The notes below the pieces were generated by a model, which saw only the letters and a list, made by a program, of their open reading frames with translations, made no database searches and was not told the DNA's origin. From Dyella_A sp051962475 (GTDB lineage: Bacteria > Pseudomonadota > Gammaproteobacteria > Xanthomonadales > Rhodanobacteraceae), in the NCBI RefSeq assembly GCF_051962475.1, contig NZ_JBQCCF010000064.1, positions 140,758 to 204,757 of the forward strand: a stretch of 64,000 nucleotides of DNA. The letters are read 5' to 3'. Made by a program: the position numbers and the translations under genes. Positions 31,518 through 39,459 of the stretch are shown piece after piece; within the stretch, counting starts at the first letter, position 1, and every line of letters starts with the position of its first letter.

Positions 31518-32390
31518 ATGACCGTGACCGATTCCACCCTTCCGCATGTCTTCGAAGTCACCCAGGACAATTTCGAGGCCGACGTGCTGCAGGCCTCGCT
31601 GAACACGCCCGTGCTGGTGGACTTCTGGGCCACCTGGTGCGAGCCGTGCAAGACGCTGGGCCCGCTGCTGGAGCAGCTCGCCGCCGAGTACAACGGCGCG
31701 TTCCGGCTCGGCAAGATCGATGTGGACGCGCACCAGCAGCTCGCCGCGATGTTCGGCATCCGCTCGATTCCCACCGTCATGCTGGTGAAGGACGGGCAGA
31801 TCCTCGACGGCTTTGCCGGCGCGCTGCCGCTGGGCCAGCTGCGCGAGTTCCTGTCGCGCCACGTGCAACCTCTGGAGGGCGCGCCCGCCGCCGAGGAGCC
31901 GTTCGCCGAAGCGGTCGAATCGCCCGAAGAGGCGGTAAACCGCCTGCAGCAGGCGATCGCCGCCGAGCCGAACCATGACGAGCTGAAGCTCGACCTGGCG
32001 CTGGCGCTGATGCGGGTAGGCAACGTCGCCGGCGCGCAGGCCGAGTTGGACGCCCTGCCGGCCAAGCTCGCCACCGACGCGCGCGCCGTACGCCTGCGCA
32101 GCCAGCTCGATCTGGCCCGCGCCCTCGATGGTGCGCCCGACCTGGCCACCCTGCGCCAGCGCGTGGAGGCCGACCCGGCCGACTGGGCCGCGCGCGATCA
32201 ACTCGGTGTGCGACTGCTGCTGGAAAACGACGCGGCTGCCGGCCTGGACCAGTTCCTCGCGATTCTGGAAAAAGCGCGCGACTGGAACGACGGCGCGGCC
32301 AAGAAGCGTCTGCTCGCCGCCTTCGCCACGCTGGACGATGCCGAGCTGGTCGGCCGTTACCGCCGGCGCATGGCTTCGCTGCTGTTCTGA
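31518..32390 (+). CDS. cnoX: CnoX/YbbN-like thioredoxin-TPR protein
   Basis: 290 residues from the ATG at 31518, preceded by CTGGAG. The N-terminal thioredoxin domain (about 10-115) has an intact active site WCEPCK (C41, C44) and the cis-Pro in RSIPTV. The C-terminal part is TPR-like (about 135-280; EEAVNRLQQAIAAEPNHDEL, LLLENDAAAGLDQFLAILEK). E. coli CnoX (YbbN) is a chaperone-holdase protecting clients of GroEL and DnaK from bleach oxidation but lacks a redox-active CxxC; here both cysteines are kept, so oxidoreductase activity is likely. Confidence 0.9.
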   Translation: MTVTDSTLPHVFEVTQDNFEADVLQASLNTPVLVDFWATWCEPCKTLGPLLEQLAAEYNGAFRLGKIDVDAHQQLAAMFGIRSIPTVMLVKDGQILDGFAGALPLGQLREFLSRHVQPLEGAPAAEEPFAEAVESPEEAVNRLQQAIAAEPNHDELKLDLALALMRVGNVAGAQAELDALPAKLATDARAVRLRSQLDLARALDGAPDLATLRQRVEADPADWAARDQLGVRLLLENDAAAGLDQFLAILEKARDWNDGAAKKRLLAAFATLDDAELVGRYRRRMASLLF

Positions 32391-32403
32391 GCGATGGGCA
32401 ACG

Positions 32404-32421
32404 CCGCCACGGGTGGCGGCT
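32404..32421 (+). terminator. Hairpin downstream of the cnoX-like gene
   Basis: GCCGCCAC and GTGGCGGC form an 8-bp stem with a 2-nt loop, 13 nt after the stop codon. No T run follows, so only weak termination is expected. Confidence 0.4.
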
Positions 32422-32440
32422 ACGCCTCGAGGCACCACTC

Positions 32441-32456
32441 CATACGCATTCGTATG
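32441..32456 (+). promoter_or_regulatory. Palindrome upstream of the DUF4442 gene, possible operator
   Basis: CATACG, a 4-nt spacer, then CGTATG form a perfect inverted repeat 44 nt before the ATG. A weak -10-like TAAGCT lies at 32464-32469. The symmetry suits a dimeric repressor, but no regulator gene is adjacent. Confidence 0.35.
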
Positions 32457-32499
32457 TTTGCGCTAAGCTCGGGGGCCTACCACCCCGCGAGCCCCGCTG

Positions 32500-32952
32500 A
32501 TGCGCCCCAGCACCTTTCGCCGCCTGCTCAACCTCTGGCCGCCGTTCCTGTTCAACAGCATTCGCCTGCAGACACTGAGCGATGACTGGAGCGAGGCGCG
32601 GGTGGTGCTGCGACTGCGCCCGTGGAACCGCAACTACGTGCGCACCCAGTTCGGCGGCAACCTGTTCGCGATGACCGACCCGTTCTGGATGCTGCTGGCC
32701 ATGCACCAGCTCGGCAGCGATTACCTGGTGTGGGACAAGGCCGGTGCGATCGACTTCGTCGCACCCGGCCGCGAGGACGTCTACGCGCACTTCAAGCTGG
32801 AGCCGTCGGTGGTCGACGAGCTGCGCCAGGCTGCGGCCGGCGGCGGCAAGGTGCTGCGCTGGTTCGAGACCGAGGTCGCCACCGCTTCCGGCGAAGTGGT
32901 GGCCCGCGTGCGCAAGCAACTCTACGTGCGGCTCAAGCCGCGGGCACGCTGA
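32500..32952 (+). CDS. DUF4442 (hotdog thioesterase-like) protein
   Basis: 150 residues. The motif RNYVRTQFGGNLFAMTDPFWMLLAMHQLG is the conserved core of DUF4442, a HotDog-fold family related to acyl-CoA thioesterases and PaaI; the later strand LRWFETEVATASGEVVARVRKQLYVR fits the same fold. It likely acts on an acyl-CoA or is a fold relative without known substrate. It stands alone between the cnoX-like gene and the convergent sigma-linked membrane protein. Confidence 0.82.
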   Translation: MRPSTFRRLLNLWPPFLFNSIRLQTLSDDWSEARVVLRLRPWNRNYVRTQFGGNLFAMTDPFWMLLAMHQLGSDYLVWDKAGAIDFVAPGREDVYAHFKLEPSVVDELRQAAAGGGKVLRWFETEVATASGEVVARVRKQLYVRLKPRAR

Positions 32953-33022
32953 AGGCGCCTTGCAAAAGCCCACCATGGGCAACGGATGAGGATGCCTGTC
33001 GCAGCACGACTTCTCTGCCCAC

Positions 33023-33682
33023 TCATTCCTGCTCGAAGCGAGTGACCTCCCCGAGCGCGGCCTCGGCCCTGCGCACGCTGTGACCTACCGCGCTGTCCTC
33101 CAGCGTTCGGACGTAACCGAGGCGCCGCATCAGCCACACCACCAGTGCAACCAGCGCAAGGCCCACCACGCCACTCGATAGCGACCACAGCAGGAAGCGA
33201 CCATCGTCGTATTGCCACACATCGAAGCCGTATTCAGCCAGGTTCATCCACAACACGGGAATCCAGATGAAGCAAGCGATCACTGCGTTGGCCGGCGCCT
33301 CGACGCGCAAGCGCCACAGGCGCAGGTCGGCCAGCCGGCGCTGGATCTCGAGCACGGGCGCGGCGTAGTCGATGCGCTGGATCAGATACAGAATGCGCGC
33401 GGCAGACGCGATGAAAAGCAGCCCACAGAGGTGCACGAGCAGACCGCAGATCAGCAAATGCGTAACCTGCCGATGACCGACCCAGAAAGACCCGCCCCAC
33501 AGCGCGAGGATCGCGCCGATTGCCAGTTGAACTCCCTGCCCCCATACGAGTGGACGCAGGCCGCGGCGGGCCTTTTCCAGCTTACGTTCTCGGAACATTT
33601 CTATCTGCAGCGATTCCTGCGTCCCGATCCGGGCGTCGAGCCCCTGCCAAGCCTGCTTGAAGTCGTCCAGTTCCATTGTCAT
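33023..33682 (-). CDS. Membrane protein co-encoded with an ECF sigma factor, possible anti-sigma factor
   Basis: 219 residues from ATG at 33682, which overlaps the sigma-factor stop by 4 nt (ATGA). The first 45 residues are cytosolic and charged (MTMELDDFKQAWQGLDARIG, MFRERKLEKARRG), followed by hydrophobic segments at about 50-66, 76-97, 130-148 and 164-182, then a charged tail. The tight coupling with the sigma gene suggests an anti-sigma or sensor role, but it lacks a zinc finger (ZAS) motif or similarity to NrsF, and I do not recognise the family. Confidence 0.75.
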   Translation of the reverse strand: MTMELDDFKQAWQGLDARIGTQESLQIEMFRERKLEKARRGLRPLVWGQGVQLAIGAILALWGGSFWVGHRQVTHLLICGLLVHLCGLLFIASAARILYLIQRIDYAAPVLEIQRRLADLRLWRLRVEAPANAVIACFIWIPVLWMNLAEYGFDVWQYDDGRFLLWSLSSGVVGLALVALVVWLMRRLGYVRTLEDSAVGHSVRRAEAALGEVTRFEQE

Positions 33683-34209
33683 GCCCTCGGAGAGTCGGCT
33701 TCCGCGGCAACCATCCGTCCGCGCAGCTTCTGCTTGATGCGACCGATCTTGGTCGCGACGTTGGTCTCGCTGATCCCCAGCACCTCGGCGATCTCCGCGT
33801 AGCTGCGGTCCTCCAGGTACAGCAGAATCAGCGCGCGATTGAGCGCATCGAGTTCCCCGATGAAGGCGTACAGCGCGGTCAGGCGCTCGTCTTCCTCCGC
33901 AGCACCGGAATCGGCAAGCGTGTCCAGGTGATGCGCATCGAGCGGTTCGACGCGCCCGGCCAGCAGGGCGCCGTCGCGCCGCCGGTAGGAGATCGCCACG
34001 TTGAGCGCGATCCGGTACATCCAGGTCGACAGCTTGGCGCGGCTCGCGTCGTAGCGGCCGAACGAGCGCCACAGCTGCACGCGGATCTCCTGCGCCAGGT
34101 CGCGGCGATCCTCCAGGTCGCGGGCGTAGACGGCCGCCACCTTGAGGATGATCCCGCGATGCTCGTGCAGCAGCGCCTCGAACGGCGGTGAGTGAGTGGC
34201 GGTGCGCAT
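33679..34209 (-). CDS. ECF RNA polymerase sigma factor
   Basis: 176 residues. Region 2 is seen in FEALLHEHRGIILKVAAVYA, RDLAQEIRVQLWRSFGRYDA and KLSTWMYRIALNVAISYRRR; region 4 in IGELDALNRALILLYLEDRS, YAEIAEVLGISETNVATKIG and RIKQKLRG. The promoter recognised is unknown. The downstream membrane gene is translationally coupled and could hold it inactive. This is a different subgroup from the NrsF-linked sigma factor at 20.9-21.5 kb. Confidence 0.92.
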   Translation of the reverse strand: MRTATHSPPFEALLHEHRGIILKVAAVYARDLEDRRDLAQEIRVQLWRSFGRYDASRAKLSTWMYRIALNVAISYRRRDGALLAGRVEPLDAHHLDTLADSGAAEEDERLTALYAFIGELDALNRALILLYLEDRSYAEIAEVLGISETNVATKIGRIKQKLRGRMVAAEADSPRA

Positions 34210-34343
34210 GCAAAATCCTGTTCCCGATTGCCAGCATGATTCGCACGGCGTGGGAAAAAATCACACCATCCGTCGCTGCGGTCGGCTCGCGGCCGGCCGG
34301 CGCTTACAATCGAACGCTTTCCCTCCCCGAGGATGCCGCCCCG

Positions 34344-34994
34344 ATGCGACCCCTGCGCGTCAAACGCTACGTACTCACCGGCCTGCTGACCTTCCTGCCG
34401 CTGTGGGTGACCTGGCTGGTGTTCAAGTTCGTGTTCGGCGTGCTGGCCGGGCTGGGGGCGCCGATGGCCACGCTGGTGCGCCGGGCGCTGGGCCTGGCTG
34501 CGCCCGATGCCGCCGCCGCGCTCGGCCATGGCTGGACATTGGCGCTGATGGCGCTGGTGCTCACCGTGCTGGCGCTGTACGCGCTGGGCTGGGTGGCGAC
34601 GCGCATGGTCGGCAAACGCATCATCGATGCCTTCGACAACCTGCTGGCCCGCATCCCGCTGGTGCAGACCATCTATGGCGGCACCAAAAAGCTGATGGCC
34701 GTGCTGCAGCAGAAGCCATCCGGCGTGCAGCGCGTGGTGCTGATCGACTTTCCACGCCCGGGCATGAAGGTCGCCGGCTTTGTCACCCGCGTGATGACCG
34801 AGCAGGGCAGCGGCCGCGAGATGGCGGCGGTATACATCCCCACCACGCCCAATCCCACCGGCGGCTACCTGGTGGTGGTGCCGGTGGACGAGCTCACGCC
34901 GACCGACTGGACGATGGACCAGGCGATGGCCTTCATCATCTCCGGCGGCGCGGTAGCCCCAGACACCCTGCCCGCCAGCCGCATGCCGCTGTAG
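34344..34994 (+). CDS. DUF502 family membrane protein
   Basis: 216 residues from the ATG at 34344 (MRPLRVKRYVLTGLL), with GAGGAT in front. Two TM segments (about 12-37 and 65-85), then the DUF502 motif IPLVQTIYGGTKKLMAVLQ and a periplasmic beta domain with GFVTRVMTEQGSG, VYIPTTPNPTGGYLVVVP. Function is not known; plant relatives are COV (continuous vascular ring) proteins. It is followed by a REP-like repeat pair. Confidence 0.9.
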   Translation: MRPLRVKRYVLTGLLTFLPLWVTWLVFKFVFGVLAGLGAPMATLVRRALGLAAPDAAAALGHGWTLALMALVLTVLALYALGWVATRMVGKRIIDAFDNLLARIPLVQTIYGGTKKLMAVLQQKPSGVQRVVLIDFPRPGMKVAGFVTRVMTEQGSGREMAAVYIPTTPNPTGGYLVVVPVDELTPTDWTMDQAMAFIISGGAVAPDTLPASRMPL

Positions 34995-35093
34995 GAGCGC
35001 ACCCGGCGCGCGACCACCTCGCACCCGACCGTAGATCGACCGTGTTTCTTATATGTAACGATGCCGACGGTCGCGCGCAGGGTGCGCTCCTAC
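34991..35093. repeat. Inverted pair of 25-bp REP-like elements (GTAGGAGCGCAC type)
   Basis: A 25-bp sequence beginning GTAGGAGCGCACCC (34991-35015) is repeated in inverted orientation at 35069-35093 with one mismatch, separated by 53 bp. Together they could fold into a long stem. This REP doublet fills most of the 136-bp gap between the DUF502 and M14 genes. Confidence 0.8.
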
Positions 35094-35130
35094 ACGGTCC
35101 GGCCAACATCGGTTTCATCCAGGACACCTC

Positions 35131-36948
35131 ATGCCCCGACTGATCCTCGCCTGCCTGCTCGGCCTCGCCGCGCTAAGCGCGCAGGCCACCGACTGGACCA
35201 CGCCCGCCGAGGCGGCGCACTTTCGCACCACGCCCAGCTACGCCGACACGCTCGCCTACCTGCAGCGCCTGCAAGGCGCTGCGCCGGACAAGCTGAAGCT
35301 GGTGAACTTCGGCACCACGCCGGAGGGGCGGCCGATGATGGCGGTGATTGCCAGCACAGATGGTACGTTCGACCCAGCCGCTGCGCGCGCCGCGCACAAA
35401 CCGGTGGTGTTGCTGCAGGCGGGCATTCACCCGGGCGAGATCGAGGGCAAGGACGCCGGCCTGTTGCTGCTGCGGGATATCGCCGTCACTGGCAAGTGGC
35501 CGCACCTGCTCGATCACGCGGTGCTGGTGTTCATCCCGGTGTTCAGCGCGGACGGCCACGAGAACAGCTCGCCTTACCACCGCATCAACCAGAACGGCCC
35601 CGAGCGCCAGGGTTTCCGCGGCCAGGCGCAGTACCTCAACCTCAACCGCGACTACATCAAGGCCGACGCGCCGGAGATGCGCGCGTGGCTCAAGCTGTGG
35701 CAGCGCTGGCTGCCGGACTTCCTGATCGACGTACACACCACCGACGGCGCGGACTACCAATACGACCTCACCTGGTATCTGGAGGACGCCCACAAGCTCG
35801 ACCCCGGCGTCTCCGCCTGGCAACAGGCGCTGATGGCCAAGGCGATTCCGGCCTACGAAAAGCGTGGCCACCTCGCCTCGATCTATCTGGAATTCAAGGA
35901 CGGCCGCGATCCGACCAAGGGCATCGTCAATTTCGGCTCCGGCCCGCGCTTCTCCACCGGCTACGCCGCGCTACAGAACCGGCCTGCGCTGTTGATCGAG
36001 ACGCACATGCTCAAGCCCTATGCGGTGCGCGTGCGCGCCACCTACGACCTGGTGCACCAGTTGCTGGTGCAGATCGACGGCGCCCCCGCGCCGTTGCTGG
36101 CCGCCAACGCGGCTGCGGATGCTCGCGTGATCGCCCGCGCCGGCCAACCCGGCGCGCAGGTGCCGGTCACCTTCAAGCCCTCGCCGGAGTCCACGCCACA
36201 CCAACTCAAGGGCTATGCCTACACGCTCACTCACAGCGACGTTTCCGGCACCGAGTGGATTCACTACGACCCGCACACGCCACGCACCTACCGCATCCCC
36301 AACTGGAACGACCTGCTGCCGGATCTCCTGGTGACGCCGCCGGCGGCGTACGTGGTCCCGGCCCAGTGGACCGCGGTGATCGATCGCCTCGGCGCTCACG
36401 GCATCGCCATGCAGCGGATCGACCACGCCGTAACCGTCCGCGCCGCCGGCTACCAGCTTGATCACCCGCACTGGGCCGACGTGCCGTTCGAGGGCCACCT
36501 GATGCTGCGCGACGTCGACGTCACTCCGGTGACCCGCGAGGTCACCCTGCCGCCCGGCTCGATGATCGTGCCGATGGACCAGCGCGCCGCCAACGTGGCC
36601 ATCGCGTTGCTCGAGCCGCAGGCGCCCGACTCGCTGCTGCGCTGGGGCTATCTCGATGCGGTCTTCGAGCCGAAGGAGTACGGCGAACCGCGTGTGCTGG
36701 AGCAGCTCGCGCGCGACATGCTGGCGAAGGATCCGGCGTTGAAGGCCGACTTCCAGCACCGCCTGGCCAGCGATGCCGCCTTTGCGGCCAGCCCGCGCGC
36801 CCGCCTGGAGTACTTCTTCGAACGCTCGCCCTGGTATGCCAGCCAGGCCGTCGGCGCCTACCCGGTGCTGCGGCTGGATGCCGCGCAGTGGCGCGCCCTG
36901 GCGGGCCATGACGGCCCATCGACCGTCACCCCTACCCCTGACCTTTGA
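35131..36948 (+). CDS. M14-family zinc carboxypeptidase, exported
   Basis: 605 residues with a Sec signal peptide (PRLILACLLGLAALSAQA, cleavage near residue 20). The M14 zinc ligands appear as HPGE in AGIHPGEIEGKD (H about 100, E about 103) and the His of DVHTTDG (about 202); the catalytic Glu is in LLIETHM (about 290). A long C-terminal region of about 300 residues beyond the peptidase fold resembles that of large Xanthomonad M14 proteins. It would trim C-terminal residues from peptides outside the cytosol. It precedes another exported peptidase (M13), but a 117-bp gap separates them. Confidence 0.9.
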   Translation: MPRLILACLLGLAALSAQATDWTTPAEAAHFRTTPSYADTLAYLQRLQGAAPDKLKLVNFGTTPEGRPMMAVIASTDGTFDPAAARAAHKPVVLLQAGIHPGEIEGKDAGLLLLRDIAVTGKWPHLLDHAVLVFIPVFSADGHENSSPYHRINQNGPERQGFRGQAQYLNLNRDYIKADAPEMRAWLKLWQRWLPDFLIDVHTTDGADYQYDLTWYLEDAHKLDPGVSAWQQALMAKAIPAYEKRGHLASIYLEFKDGRDPTKGIVNFGSGPRFSTGYAALQNRPALLIETHMLKPYAVRVRATYDLVHQLLVQIDGAPAPLLAANAAADARVIARAGQPGAQVPVTFKPSPESTPHQLKGYAYTLTHSDVSGTEWIHYDPHTPRTYRIPNWNDLLPDLLVTPPAAYVVPAQWTAVIDRLGAHGIAMQRIDHAVTVRAAGYQLDHPHWADVPFEGHLMLRDVDVTPVTREVTLPPGSMIVPMDQRAANVAIALLEPQAPDSLLRWGYLDAVFEPKEYGEPRVLEQLARDMLAKDPALKADFQHRLASDAAFAASPRARLEYFFERSPWYASQAVGAYPVLRLDAAQWRALAGHDGPSTVTPTPDL

Positions 36949-37065
36949 CACTGTCTGACCCATGACTCTTGGCCTAGCGTCAAAAGTCATGACCGCCGGC
37001 CGCCGGCCGGTCAGCACCTGCGTTCAACGCTCGCCTGCGGGCAAACCATCCACAGAGGGACATCC

Positions 37066-39183
37066 ATGACCAAGCCGTACTTGAAACCCCTGGCGCTCGG
37101 CGTCAGCGTCGCGCTTTCGCTGGCCGCCTGCGGCAAGCAGGAGCAGGCCGCCGCTCCGGCCGCGCCGGCCAAGGCCAGCACCGCCGCCACCGCGGCAGCT
37201 GCACCGGCGCCCAAGAGCGCGTTCGACGTGAGCGAGCTGGACTCCAACATCAACGCCTGCCAGGACTTCAACGGCTTCGTCAACGACAAGTGGGTCGCCG
37301 CCAACCCGATCCCGAACGACCGCAGCCGCTGGGGTGCGTTCGACAAGCTGGCCGAGGACAGCCTCAACACCCAGCACAGCATCGTCGAAGACGCTGCCAA
37401 GAACGCCGCCAGCGCACAGGCCGGCTCGATCGAGCAGAAGATCGGCTACCTGTACCAGTCTGGCATGGACGAGGCCGCCCGCGAGAAGGCCGGCTTCGAT
37501 CCGATCAAGCCCAAGCTCGAAGCGATCGCCGCGCTGAAGAACGGCAACGACGTAGCCGACTACCTGACCAAGAGCTTCGCCGACGGCGACCAGCAGGTGT
37601 TCTCGTTCGGCTCCGGCGCCGACTTCCAGCACGCCGACATGCAGATCGGCTACACCTTCCAGAGCGGCCTGGGTCTGCCAACCAAGGATTACTACCTCGA
37701 TCCGAAGCACGCCGACGAGCGCAAGGCCTACCTCGGCTACATTGCCAAGACGCTGGAGCTCACCGGCGTGTCCGCCGAGGACGCAAAGAAGCAGGCCGAC
37801 CAGGTGCTGGCGTTCGAAACCGAGCTGGCCAAGGCCTCCTTCGCGCCGGTGGAGCTGCGCACGCCCGAGCACCAGTACCACTTCGTCAGCGTCAAGGACG
37901 CCGACAAGATCACCCCGCATTTCAGCTGGGAGAAGTTCTTCAAGGCTCAGGACGTCGCCATCGACAAGGGCTTCTCGCTGTCGCAGCCGAAGTTCTTCGC
38001 CGAGTTCGACCAGCTGCTGGCCAAGGCGCCGGTGAGCCAGTGGCAGGCCTACCTGCGCTTCCACGTGGCCGACGACGCTTCGCCGTACCTGACCAAGGCG
38101 TTCGCCGACAACAAGTTCGACTTCTACGGCAAGACGCTGTCCGGCCAGCCGGAACAGAAGCCGCTGTGGAAGCGCGTGCTGGGCACCGTCAACTCCGGCA
38201 TGGGCATGGCGCTGGGCGAGCTCTACGTGAAGCAGGAGTTCACCCCGGAAGCCAAGGCGCGTGCGCAGGAGCTGGTCGACAACGTGCGCAACGCCCTCAA
38301 GGCGCGCATCGAGAACCTCGACTGGATGAGCGCCGAGACCAAGGAAAAGGCGATCGCCAAGTGGAACACCTTCCTGCCCAAGATCGGCTACCCCGACAAG
38401 TGGCGTGACTGGTCCGGCCTCACCGTCACCCCGGACAACTTCTACGCCAACGTGATGGCCGCCGGTAAGTACAACTACCGCTACGACATCGACAAGATCG
38501 GCAAGCCGACCGACCGCAAGGAGTGGGGCATGACCCCGCAGACGGTCAACGCGTACTACAACCCGACCGACAACACGATCAACTTCCCGGCCGCGATCCT
38601 GCAGCCGCCGTTCTTCGACGCCAACGCCGACGACGCGGTCAACTACGGCGGCATCGGCGCGGTGATCGGTCACGAGGCCAGCCACGGCTTCGACGACGAG
38701 GGCAGCCAGTTCGACGGTGACGGCAACAACAAGAACTGGTGGACCAAGGACGACCGCACCAAGTTCGACGCCCGCACCGACAAGCTCGTCGCGCAGTTCA
38801 ACTCGTACACGCCGATCAAGGCGCACCCGGACGCGCACGTCAACGGCAAGCTCACCCTGGGCGAGAACATCGCCGATCTCGGTGGCCTGAACGTGGCGTA
38901 CGACGCGCTGCAGGTGGCGCTGAAAAACCACCCCGAGGAAGCCGGCAAGAAGATCGACGGCTACACCGAAGACCAGCGTTTCTTCCTCAACTGGGCCCGC
39001 GTGTGGCGTGGCAGCATCCGCGACAAGCAGGCGCTGCTTCAGCTCAACACCGACCCGCACGCACCGGCCTCGCTGCGCGCGATCGGCGCGCCGTCGAACA
39101 TGCCGGCCTTCGCGGCGGCGTTCCAGTGCAAGCCGGGCGACGCGATGGTCCGCACCGGCGACCAGCAGGTGAAGATCTGGTAA
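37066..39183 (+). CDS. M13-family zinc endopeptidase (PepO-like), lipoprotein
   Basis: 705 residues, typical of M13 (neprilysin/PepO). A lipobox LSLAAC gives a lipidated Cys at 22, then a low-complexity Ala/Pro linker. The peptidase core has HEASH (HExxH) in GAVIGHEASHGFDDEG (H about 536), the Glu ligand region GENIADLGGLNVAY (about 600), and the NAYYNPTDNTINFPAAILQPP motif. It should degrade peptides in the periplasm or at the surface. Strong terminator follows. Codon usage is very biased (GCC, AAG, CTG), suggesting high expression. Confidence 0.95.
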   Translation: MTKPYLKPLALGVSVALSLAACGKQEQAAAPAAPAKASTAATAAAAPAPKSAFDVSELDSNINACQDFNGFVNDKWVAANPIPNDRSRWGAFDKLAEDSLNTQHSIVEDAAKNAASAQAGSIEQKIGYLYQSGMDEAAREKAGFDPIKPKLEAIAALKNGNDVADYLTKSFADGDQQVFSFGSGADFQHADMQIGYTFQSGLGLPTKDYYLDPKHADERKAYLGYIAKTLELTGVSAEDAKKQADQVLAFETELAKASFAPVELRTPEHQYHFVSVKDADKITPHFSWEKFFKAQDVAIDKGFSLSQPKFFAEFDQLLAKAPVSQWQAYLRFHVADDASPYLTKAFADNKFDFYGKTLSGQPEQKPLWKRVLGTVNSGMGMALGELYVKQEFTPEAKARAQELVDNVRNALKARIENLDWMSAETKEKAIAKWNTFLPKIGYPDKWRDWSGLTVTPDNFYANVMAAGKYNYRYDIDKIGKPTDRKEWGMTPQTVNAYYNPTDNTINFPAAILQPPFFDANADDAVNYGGIGAVIGHEASHGFDDEGSQFDGDGNNKNWWTKDDRTKFDARTDKLVAQFNSYTPIKAHPDAHVNGKLTLGENIADLGGLNVAYDALQVALKNHPEEAGKKIDGYTEDQRFFLNWARVWRGSIRDKQALLQLNTDPHAPASLRAIGAPSNMPAFAAAFQCKPGDAMVRTGDQQVKIW

Positions 39184-39228
39184 GGCCGTACCGCTGACGC
39201 CCTGCCCTCGGGCGGGTCGCAGGCCGGA

Positions 39229-39257
39229 AGCCCCGCACGCGAGTGCGGGGCTTTTTT
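39229..39257 (+). terminator. Intrinsic terminator of the M13 peptidase gene
   Basis: A 10-bp stem AGCCCCGCAC/GTGCGGGGCT with loop GCGA is followed by TTTTT (39253-39257). Classical rho-independent terminator. Confidence 0.92.
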
Positions 39258-39279
39258 GTGCGCGGCATCCTGATTCGTG

Positions 39280-39307
39280 TTGCAAATCATTCTCATTTAA
39301 GTACTAT
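39280..39307 (+). promoter_or_regulatory. Promoter with overlapping Fur box for the siderophore receptor gene
   Basis: TTGCAA (39280-39285), 16 bp, TACTAT (39302-39307) form a promoter; the spacer carries AATCATTCTCATTT (39285-39298), a good partial match to the Fur box. Iron-replete Fur would cover the promoter and shut off the receptor and piuC. A leader of about 145 nt precedes the ATG at 39460, and I see no other gene in this 276-bp gap. Confidence 0.7.
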
Positions 39308-39459
39308 GGCGACTCCGCGCCCAGCCCGCCTCAACGGTCGCCAGCGCATTACCCGCTCCCGTCCTCCCCGCACTGCAGCCGCAGCGCGGAACAGTGCCGG
39401 CTGGCCCGAATCTATGGCCGGCCCACCGACGGGGCAGACCGTTGCCGCAAGGAATCCGC

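Noticed and set aside
36961..36991. CATGACT/AGTCATG inverted repeat between the M14 and M13 genes
   Set aside because: Only 7-bp arms with a 17-nt loop and no T run; too weak to call as terminator or operator.
37024..39285. 753-codon open frame on the minus strand opposite the M13 peptidase
   Set aside because: Mirror of highly biased codons in the real gene; no recognisable domain.
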